Part shown: positions 1 through 5,347 of the stretch, one piece after another
How positions within the stretch are numbered: position 1 is the first letter of the stretch
How the letters are laid out: every line of letters begins with the position of its first letter
DNA from: Acidobacteriota bacterium
GTDB lineage: Bacteria > Acidobacteriota > Polarisedimenticolia > J045
Length of the DNA: 5,347 bases
NCBI GenBank assembly: GCA_020350085.1
Contig: CP070706.1
Location: 2,328,771-2,334,117 of the forward strand
Direction: 5' to 3'
Position numbers and translations under genes: made by a program
Notes under the pieces: model-generated
Databases searched by the model: none
What the model was told of the DNA's origin: nothing
What the model saw: only the letters and a program-made list of their open reading frames with translations

Positions 1-768
1 CTGCAGCACGCGCAGCAGCTTGACCTGCATCGCCGGCGGCATGTCGCAGATCTCGTCCAGAAACAACGTTCCTGATTCCGTCGCTTCGATCAGTCCGCGG
101 CGCGCCCGCTCGGCTCCGGTGAACGCCCCTCGCTCGTGACCGAACAGCTCCGATTCGAGCAGCTCGGCCGGAATCGCTCCGCAATTGACGCCGACGAACG
201 GCCGGTCGGCTCGCGGCGAGGCACCATGGATCGCGCGCGCCACGACCTCCTTTCCGGTCCCGGACTCGCCGGTGATCAGCACGGTGCTGTCGGTGGGCGC
301 GATGCGCGCGACGATCTCGCGCACCTCACGCATCGCGGGTGAGCTGCCGATCAGCTCCGAGCCGAGCGAGAGCTGTGCGCGCAGACGCCGGTTCTCATCG
401 GAGATCCGGCGCTGTCGCAGCGCGCGGCGCACGTGCAGGCGCATCTCCTCGACGTCGAACGGCTTTTCGAGATAGTTGACCGCGCCGTGGCGCATGGCTT
501 CGATCGCGGTTTCCTTCGAGCCGTAAGCGGTGATCACGATCGCAGGCAGTTCCGGGCTGACGGCCGAGACGCGCCGCAGCAGCTCGACGCCGCTCATCTC
601 CGGCATCGCGAGGTCGGTGATGAGCAGATCGAACGTGTCCTGCTCGAGCATCTCGAGCGCTCGCTGGGGTGAGCCGGTGCAGTGCACACGATGCTGCTCG
701 GCCTGCATGGCCGCGCGCAGCATCTCGCGGATGCCGATCTCGTCGTCAACGATGAGTAGCTTCGCCAT
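1..768 (-). CDS. pilR: PilR, NtrC-family sigma-54-dependent response regulator (5' part; runs off the window)
   Basis: The first 256 codons are present and the frame is still open at position 1. The missing part should hold the end of the AAA+ domain and the Fis-type DNA-binding helix-turn-helix. The receiver domain covers about residues 1-118, with acidic pocket D8/D9, phospho-acceptor D52 ([11 protein letters not shown]), T80 and K102. A short linker leads to the sigma-54 interaction AAA+ domain from about residue 138: Walker A GESGTGKE at 167-174, the sigma-54 contact loop GAFTGA at 214-219, and Walker B LFLDE at 235-239. Position 241 is Cys where Gly is common. The ATG at 766-768 starts 6 nt after the pilS stop, in the same frame, with GAGG overlapping that stop as a modest ribosome site. 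In the family, phosphorylation by PilS lets PilR activate the pilA promoter. The identity as PilR rather than another NtrC-type regulator rests on its place beside pilS and the pil genes. Confidence 0.95.
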   Translation of the reverse strand, partial: MAKLLIVDDEIGIREMLRAAMQAEQHRVHCTGSPQRALEMLEQDTFDLLITDLAMPEMSGVELLRRVSAVSPELPAIVITAYGSKETAIEAMRHGAVNYLEKPFDVEEMRLHVRRALRQRRISDENRRLRAQLSLGSELIGSSPAMREVREIVARIAPTDSTVLITGESGTGKEVVARAIHGASPRADRPFVGVNCGAIPAELLESELFGHERGAFTGAERARRGLIEATESGTLFLDEICDMPPAMQVKLLRVLQ

Positions 769-774
769 GGAGCC

Positions 775-2496
775 TCAGCCTCGGTGCACCGCCGCCAGTG
801 CGAGCGCGAGAGCGCGATCCTGCCGTGCGTCGTCTTCCGTTTCCGAGATCGTCCCGGAATCCGATGCCGATCCCGTTTCGCACGGCTTGCTGGCCTGTAC
901 GGTCGGTAGCAGCACTCGTATCTGCGTTCCTTGCCCGAGCCTCGACACGACGTGTACGCGGCCGCCGTGATCCTCGACGATGCGATAGACGATCGCCGCC
1001 CCTAGCCCCGTGCCGTCGCGGAATCGGCTCTGGAACGGCTGAAAGTAGCGGCGGGCCGTCTCCTCGTCCATACCGTGGCCCTGGTCCTCGAACGCGACCA
1101 TCACCTGCTCGGCACCGTATTGGCTGACTCGTATGCGCAGCAGCCCGCCTTCGGGCATCGACTTGAGCGCGTTGGAAGCGAGGTTCCAAAACAGCTGGCG
1201 CATGGCATCCGGATCGACCGCGGCGAGCGTTGATCCCGGATCGACGAGCACCTCGATGCTGTGGCGCTCTGCGAGCTGCGGGCTGTTGCCCAGCAAGTGT
1301 GCGAGCTGGCTCATCAGCTCGGCCAGATCCGTCGGTCGTGGGCGAAACGGCGTCGGTTTGGCGAATTCGAGAAAGTCTTTGATGATCCGGTCGAGTCGCC
1401 GCGACTCGTGCAGCACGATGTCGCGCAGCCGCTCGGCGTCTGCTCCCGCGCTCGTCGAGCCGAGCACCTGCACGCAGCCTGTGACCGCGGCGAGCGGGTT
1501 TCTCAGCTCGTGAGCCATGCCAGCGGCCATCTCGCCCAATGCGGCCATGCGCTCTTTGGTGCGCACCTGTTGTTCGAGCGACGCGAGTTCCGTCAGGTCC
1601 TGGAACACGATCAACCACCCGGCGTCGGAACCGGACGGGTCCCTGAGCTCCGAAGCGCTGAAACCGACCAGCAAGCGCGCACCATCGGACGCTCGCGTCC
1701 AGTGACGCTCGAAGCGGTACTTGCGGCCGGCACGGAGCTGTTTGCTGGCGCGCTCGAGAAAATCACCAGGCAAGCCGAACACCTCGGCCGCGGGAGATCC
1801 GACGAGGGTCCGCGGCTCCCGAGCGAGAATCTCGGTCCCGGCCTGATTGACGAACGTCACTCGCCCATCGAGATCGGTGGTCATCAGCCCGGTGTTGATC
1901 GACTCGACGATGACGGTGTGCAGCTCCTCGAGCGCCGCGAGGGCACCTTGGCGCTCGCGCAGCTCGCGATCGGTGCGATGCAGCAGGTCGGCGAGCTTGC
2001 CACCGAGCGCACCGAGCAGCAGGAAGCCGAGCAGATGGGAGACGCCGGCGTAGAGCGCGCGGCCCAACGGCAGCTCGGCCGCCGGCAAGACCCAGCTATC
2101 GCGGGTCAGGATCGTGACGTAGACCAGCCACGCCGCGCCGGCCGTGATCGTGCCTCCCCGCAGGCCGAGCAGCGCCGCGCTGACCATCACCGGCAGCGCG
2201 AACAGGAAAGACAGCGGGGAGAGACCGCCGCCCGTCGCCACGACGAATGCGGCAACGAGCACCGTATCGCCCGAGACTTGGACCACCGCCAGGCCGGGCC
2301 GCTCGCCAATCAACCTGTCGAGACTGGCGTAGAGCAGGATCGTCCCATACGCAGCAGCGGTCAGGAAATAGAGCGAGCGCAACGAGCTGTCCGTCGCGAC
2401 AGCGACTTCGATCGTGAACACGGCGATCAGCAACGTCGTGACCGCGATCGTACGCGCGACGTTCAACAGCCGCAGATTGTGCCGCGAGTTCCTCAT
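775..2496 (-). CDS. pilS: PilS, membrane sensor histidine kinase of the pilus two-component system
   Basis: This 573-residue kinase should phosphorylate PilR. The N-terminus has about six hydrophobic segments (roughly 13-33, 41-58, 68-88, 93-112, 114-131, 146-165), the topology known for PilS, followed by a charged helical linker (168-190) and a PAS domain (about 188-305). The HisKA H-box is MAHELRNPL with phospho-accepting H329. The HATPase domain shows the N-box with N438 and N442, G1 box DQGHGM (471-476), an F-box near 484-490 and G2 box GTGLGA (495-500), where GTGLGL is usual. The catalytic fold ends near residue 533. A 40-residue Ser/Glu/Asp- then Ala/Leu-rich tail follows, which is unusual. 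The start ATG is the only canonical choice: an in-frame TAG lies 14 codons upstream (2539-2541) with no start codon between. No strong Shine-Dalgarno is seen. It lies about 140 nt after pilC and directly before pilR. In Pseudomonas, PilS senses membrane pilin; the same role here is inferred. Confidence 0.95.
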   Translation of the reverse strand: MRNSRHNLRLLNVARTIAVTTLLIAVFTIEVAVATDSSLRSLYFLTAAAYGTILLYASLDRLIGERPGLAVVQVSGDTVLVAAFVVATGGGLSPLSFLFALPVMVSAALLGLRGGTITAGAAWLVYVTILTRDSWVLPAAELPLGRALYAGVSHLLGFLLLGALGGKLADLLHRTDRELRERQGALAALEELHTVIVESINTGLMTTDLDGRVTFVNQAGTEILAREPRTLVGSPAAEVFGLPGDFLERASKQLRAGRKYRFERHWTRASDGARLLVGFSASELRDPSGSDAGWLIVFQDLTELASLEQQVRTKERMAALGEMAAGMAHELRNPLAAVTGCVQVLGSTSAGADAERLRDIVLHESRRLDRIIKDFLEFAKPTPFRPRPTDLAELMSQLAHLLGNSPQLAERHSIEVLVDPGSTLAAVDPDAMRQLFWNLASNALKSMPEGGLLRIRVSQYGAEQVMVAFEDQGHGMDEETARRYFQPFQSRFRDGTGLGAAIVYRIVEDHGGRVHVVSRLGQGTQIRVLLPTVQASKPCETGSASDSGTISETEDDARQDRALALALAAVHRG

Positions 2497-2577
2497 CGTC
2501 CGCCGCCGAGCTGCGCCGCCTTCCGCTCGCCATCCGGTCTACGGGTCGGCCCACTGCCTCGTCTAGCCCGAGCGCGC

Positions 2578-2604
2578 GCAGCGGGACCTCTTCGGTCCCG
2601 CTGC
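2578..2604 (-). repeat. Perfect 11-bp inverted repeat (RNA hairpin) in the pilC-pilS gap
   Basis: The arms at 2578-2588 and 2594-2604 are exact reverse complements around a 5-nt loop; the transcript loop reads GAAGA. The stem is mostly G-C and should be very stable as RNA. It starts 35 nt after the pilC stop and lies about 80 nt before the pilS start, outside any supported gene. No U-tract follows on the transcribed strand, so a classical intrinsic terminator is not supported. It could attenuate read-through, protect the 3' end of a pilBTC message or mark an RNA processing site. The structure is seen directly; its role is inferred. Confidence 0.6.
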
Positions 2605-2639
2605 TTGCTCCCGCGCGAACGTACCCGGCCCTCGGCCGA

Positions 2640-3842
2640 TCAGCCGATCTTGCTGATCAGGCTGAACATCGGCAGGTACATCGACACGACGATGCCGCCG
2701 ATCACGGTACCGAGAATGACGATCATGACCGGCTCGAGCAGCGCCAGCAGGTTCTGCGTGGCCTCGTCGACCTCGTCCTCGTAGAAGTCCGCGATCTTGC
2801 TCAACATGGCGTCGAGCGCGCCCGTCTGCTCGCCGACACCGATCATCTGAACGACCATGTCGGGAAAGACTTTCGTCTCCCTGAGTGGCTCGGAGATGGT
2901 CTTTCCTTCCTCGACGCTCGAGCGAACCGATTGAATCGCATCTTCGATCACCGCGTTGCCCGCGGTTCGTGCCGTGATGTCGAGCCCGTCGAGAATGGGC
3001 ACGCCGGACGATGTCAGCGTCGCGAGCGTGCGGCAGAAGCGAGCGACCGCGATCTTTCTCAGAAGCGTGCCGATCACGGGAATCTTCAGCATCAACGCGT
3101 CCAGCACTCGACGGCCCTTTTCCGTCCGGTGATACTGCTTCAAACCGACCACGCCGCCGATGATGCCGCCCACCATCAGCCACCACCACGCACGCAGGAA
3201 ATCACTCAGAATGATCGTGATGCGCGTGGGCAGCGGTAGCGAGGCACCGAGTCCGGTGAACAGGTCGGCGAACACCGGGATGACGAACGTGAGGATGACC
3301 CACACGACCACGGCCGCGATGCAGATCACGGCGACCGGGTAGATCAGGGCGCCGCGCACGGCGCTCTTGAGCTTGACGATCTTTTCGATGTAGGTCGACA
3401 GCCGCTGCAGAATCGTGTCGAGGATTCCACCCGCTTCACCCGCCGCCACCATGTTGCAGTACAGATCGTCGAACACACGCGGGTGCTTGCGCAGCGCGTC
3501 GGCGAGCGTCGACCCGGATTCGACGTCCTGGCGCACCGTGGTCAGCACCTGCTGGAACATGCGATTCGGCGACTGGCTGGCGAGGATCTCCAAGCACTGG
3601 ACGAGCGGCAGTCCGGCATCGATCATCACAGAGAACTGTCGAGTGAAGATCGCGATGTCCTTCTGTTTGACGCCGCTTCCGATCTTCGGCAGCTTGAACT
3701 CCTTGCCTTTTTCGGTGACCGACGAGACGACGATCCCCTGCCGGCGTAGCGACGCGACGGCTTCGTCGCGGCTCGCCGCTTCGAGTGTCCCCTCGCGCTG
3801 ATCGCCGGTGCGCGAACGACCTTTGTAAACGAACGTCGCCAT
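2640..3842 (-). CDS. pilC: PilC, type IV pilus inner-membrane platform protein
   Basis: This 400-residue protein has the normal length for the PilC/GspF family. It sits in the inner membrane and couples the cytoplasmic motors PilB and PilT to pilin polymerisation and depolymerisation. It starts with the typical MATFVYKGR segment, followed by two T2SSF helical-bundle domains at about residues 67-190 and 270-392. The repeats carry the paired motifs GEAGG (135-139) and GEQTG (337-341). Hydrophobic segments lie near 169-191, 217-235 and 371-391, and LPLPTR (202-207) follows the first one as in homologues. The ATG is well supported: a GGGAGGAG ribosome site lies just upstream, and an in-frame TGA at 3873-3875 leaves no earlier start codon. 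The gene lies about 100 nt after pilT and ends with TGA. I see no defect. Confidence 0.97.
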   Translation of the reverse strand: MATFVYKGRSRTGDQREGTLEAASRDEAVASLRRQGIVVSSVTEKGKEFKLPKIGSGVKQKDIAIFTRQFSVMIDAGLPLVQCLEILASQSPNRMFQQVLTTVRQDVESGSTLADALRKHPRVFDDLYCNMVAAGEAGGILDTILQRLSTYIEKIVKLKSAVRGALIYPVAVICIAAVVVWVILTFVIPVFADLFTGLGASLPLPTRITIILSDFLRAWWWLMVGGIIGGVVGLKQYHRTEKGRRVLDALMLKIPVIGTLLRKIAVARFCRTLATLTSSGVPILDGLDITARTAGNAVIEDAIQSVRSSVEEGKTISEPLRETKVFPDMVVQMIGVGEQTGALDAMLSKIADFYEDEVDEATQNLLALLEPVMIVILGTVIGGIVVSMYLPMFSLISKIG

Positions 3843-3846
3843 CTGG

Positions 3847-3855
3847 TCTCCTCCC
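3847..3855 (-). promoter_or_regulatory. Strong Shine-Dalgarno of pilC
   Basis: The transcribed strand reads GGGAGGAGA, with GGAGG ending 7 nt before the pilC ATG. It is the strongest ribosome site in the window with ideal spacing. This fits independent initiation of pilC after the roughly 100-nt gap that follows pilT. In that gap I found no convincing promoter or terminator. Confidence 0.8.
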
Positions 3856-3944
3856 GACCTAGCCCGGTCTGCTCACCGTCCGCTCGCACGCGGCCGCAGA
3901 GGGGCTGCGATAGGCTCGTCATGAATGGGCAGTCCGGGCCTCAT

Positions 3945-5054
3945 CTACTTGCGCGGTCCCGTCGGCCGGCCGGCCGTCAGCGCCCCCACGCCTCGGTTGA
4001 TCATTTCTTGCAGCTCATCGGGACTACTCGAAGCTTGGAGCGCCGTTTGCAGGGTGATGTGCCGGCGGAAGTACGACGTCGCCAGCGACTGGTTGAATGT
4101 CTGCATGCCGAAGCGGGCCTGTCCTGTCTGCATCATCGAATAGATCTGATGGATCTTGTCCTCACGGATCAGATTTCGAATGGCCGAGTTCGGCACGAGG
4201 ATTTCGAGCGCCAATGCCCGCCCGCGGCCGCTCGCCCGGGGCAGCAACGCCTGACACATGATTCCCTCGAGAACGAGCGACAGCTGCGATCTGACCTGAG
4301 GCTGCTGGTTGGGCGGGAAGACATCGATGATGCGGTTGATCGTCTGCGCTGCCGAGTTCGTGTGCAGCGTGGCGAGCGTCAAGTGTCCCGTCTCGGCGAT
4401 CTGCAGCGCACATTCGATCGTCGCCAAGTCCCGCATCTCACCGATCAGCACGACATCGGGATCCTGTCGAAGCGCCGAGCGGAGCGCGTTGCTGAACGAT
4501 TTCGTATCCGAGCCGAGCTCACGCTGATTCACGACGCAGCGCTTGTGCGAGTGCAGATACTCGATAGGATCTTCGATCGTCACGATGTGCGCCTGGCGCT
4601 CGCGGTTGACCTTGTCGATGATGGCAGCCAGCGTCGTGCTCTTGCCTGAGCCGGTCGGCCCCGTGACGAGCACCAGCCCTCGCGGCCGTTCGGCCAGCGA
4701 GGCAACGATCTCGGGCAGCCCCAGCTCCTGGAAAGATTTGATCTCCCAAGGAATCGTGCGGAACGCAGCGGCAACGGCGCCGCGCTGATTGAACCCATTG
4801 CAGCGGAAGCGCGCCAGGCTCTTGATTCCGAACGAGAAATCGAGCTCCAGGTTCTCTTCGAAACGGTGCTTCTGCTCGTCTGTCATCACGGAGTAGACGA
4901 GCGATTTCGTCGCCGACGCGTTCAGCGGCGGCATCTGCAACGGCACGAGCAAGCCGTCAATGCGGATCTGCGGCGGGCTGTTCGTCGTGATGTGTAGATC
5001 CGTCGCACCTTGCTCGACCATCGTCTTGAGTAGCTGCTGCAATGAGACCGACAC
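3945..5054 (-). CDS. pilT: PilT, type IV pilus retraction ATPase
   Basis: This 369-residue protein is a hexameric cytoplasmic secretion-type ATPase that powers pilus disassembly, and so twitching motility and DNA uptake in bacteria that do these. An N-terminal PAS-like domain (about 1-105, with SDLHIT-like ATDLHITTNSPP at 17-28) precedes a RecA-like domain. That domain has Walker A GPTGSGKST (132-140), the Asp box TIEDPIEY (159-166), Walker B VVLIGEMRD (201-209) with catalytic E206, and the His box ETGHLTLATLHT (221-232). The C-terminal AIRNLIRE motif (291-298), diagnostic of PilT and required for retraction, is complete. This separates it from PilB and PilU-like paralogues. The start is GTG, chosen because AAGGAGG lies 4 nt upstream and the N-terminus then matches the family. 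It follows pilB by 9 nt, which suggests translational coupling. The last residues form a short basic Gly/Arg/Pro tail. Confidence 0.97.
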   Translation of the reverse strand: MSVSLQQLLKTMVEQGATDLHITTNSPPQIRIDGLLVPLQMPPLNASATKSLVYSVMTDEQKHRFEENLELDFSFGIKSLARFRCNGFNQRGAVAAAFRTIPWEIKSFQELGLPEIVASLAERPRGLVLVTGPTGSGKSTTLAAIIDKVNRERQAHIVTIEDPIEYLHSHKRCVVNQRELGSDTKSFSNALRSALRQDPDVVLIGEMRDLATIECALQIAETGHLTLATLHTNSAAQTINRIIDVFPPNQQPQVRSQLSLVLEGIMCQALLPRASGRGRALALEILVPNSAIRNLIREDKIHQIYSMMQTGQARFGMQTFNQSLATSYFRRHITLQTALQASSSPDELQEMINRGVGALTAGRPTGPRK

Positions 5055-5058
5055 AGCG

Positions 5059-5065
5059 CCTCCTT
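5059..5065 (-). promoter_or_regulatory. Shine-Dalgarno of pilT, overlapping the pilB stop
   Basis: The transcribed strand reads AAGGAGG, 4 nt before the GTG start of pilT. Its first two bases are the last two of the pilB TAA stop. This site decides the GTG start over the internal ATG at codon 12, which would cut into the N-terminal domain. The overlap favours translational coupling of the two antagonistic motor ATPases. Confidence 0.8.
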
Positions 5066-5347
5066 AGAAAACCGTTTCACGCACGACCTCATCGATCGTG
5101 GTAACGCCAGCTTTGATCTTCTCCAAACCCGAGCGTCGTAGGGTGACCATCCCCTCCTCGACCGCGCGCCGCTTCAGCTCCAGCGCCGAGCAGCCGGTGA
5201 GGATCATCTCGCGCACCTCCTCGCTGATTTCCATCACCTCGAACAAGCCGACGCGGCCTTTGTAGCCGCTGTTGTTGCAGCTGCTGCAGCCGATGCCCTT
5301 CATCACCTCGACGGACTGCGCCTCTTCCGGCGTGAAGCCGATGTCGA
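5064..5347 (-). CDS. pilB: PilB, type IV pilus extension ATPase (C-terminal 93 residues; start lies outside the window)
   Basis: Only the C-terminal end of this GspE/PilB-family ATPase is present; the frame is open at the window edge. PilB hexamers bind PilC from the cytoplasm and drive pilin polymerisation. The visible part carries the second half of the family's tetracysteine zinc site, CSSC, at visible residues 20 and 23. It is followed by NNSGYKGRVGLFEVM, a conserved PilB/GspE block, and then the helical C-terminal domain ending in ETVF and TAA. The first Cys pair, Walker boxes and N-terminal domain lie beyond position 5347 and cannot be judged. The fragment alone could belong to a GspE-like protein, but pilT and pilC directly downstream make PilB by far the best call. 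Confidence 0.93.
   Translation of the reverse strand, partial: DIGFTPEEAQSVEVMKGIGCSSCNNSGYKGRVGLFEVMEISEEVREMILTGCSALELKRRAVEEGMVTLRRSGLEKIKAGVTTIDEVVRETVF

Noticed and set aside
746..1618. A 290-codon minus-strand frame inside pilS
   Set aside because: It is an Arg/Ala/Gly-rich out-of-frame reading of pilS, which has complete kinase motifs in its own frame.
2516..2532. GG-N10-GC spacing upstream of pilS, resembling a sigma-54 -24/-12 element
   Set aside because: Only the GG and GC pairs fit; the flanks do not match TGGCAC or TTGC. Such spacing is frequent by chance in GC-rich DNA.
1261..2784. A 507-codon plus-strand open frame opposite pilS and the end of pilC
   Set aside because: It lies antisense to two firmly identified genes. 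Its product is dominated by Arg, Gln, Glu and Asp as expected from mirror reading of GC-rich coding DNA. It shows no recognisable domain, so its length reflects base composition.
3843..3944. pilT-pilC gap as a site for a promoter, small gene or terminator
   Set aside because: I found only a 4-bp stem (GCAG/CTGC) and the pilC ribosome site. No -35/-10, sigma-54 element, strong hairpin or supported short ORF was seen.
3963..3976. 14-bp palindrome of alternating CGGC/CGGCC units near the 3' end of pilT
   Set aside because: It is coding sequence for the Ala-Gly-Arg-Pro tail of PilT. It has no loop or T-tract and is readily explained by GC-rich codon choice.
3921..4649. A 242-codon plus-strand open frame opposite pilT
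   Set aside because: It is antisense to an intact pilT and has no recognisable motif or convincing ribosome site, so it is a shadow of the real gene.

Overview
The window is a conserved type IV pilus (T4P) cluster. All five genes lie on the minus strand, so transcription runs from high to low coordinates: the 3' end of pilB (extension ATPase), pilT (retraction ATPase), pilC (inner-membrane platform), pilS (sensor histidine kinase) and the 5' two thirds of pilR (sigma-54-dependent response regulator). Every region of 300 bases or more is covered by a gene. The only notable gaps are about 100 nt (pilT-pilC) and about 140 nt (pilC-pilS).

The order pilB-pilT-pilC-pilS-pilR is the arrangement known from Myxococcus and Geobacter, where pilA follows pilR. 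The DNA is clearly GC-rich, and the protein sequences look like those of the former Deltaproteobacteria (Myxococcota or Desulfobacterota) or a related high-GC lineage. The sequence alone does not fix the phylum. By synteny, a pilA pilin gene would be expected just beyond position 1, but it is not in the window.

Functionally, PilB and PilT are cytoplasmic hexameric motors that dock on PilC to polymerise and depolymerise the pilin fibre. PilS and PilR form a two-component pair that in studied bacteria senses pilin levels in the membrane and drives pilA transcription through sigma-54 RNA polymerase. Key catalytic motifs are intact in PilT, PilC, PilS and the visible part of PilR, so the locus looks functional. 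Translation appears tightly organised: the pilT Shine-Dalgarno overlaps the pilB stop, and pilR starts two codons after the pilS stop in the same frame.

I see no mobile element, CRISPR array, RNA gene or clearly new system. The points worth a second look are small: a perfect 11-bp hairpin between the machinery genes and the regulators, the in-frame pilS/pilR junction, an extra 40-residue tail on PilS, and a few motif substitutions.
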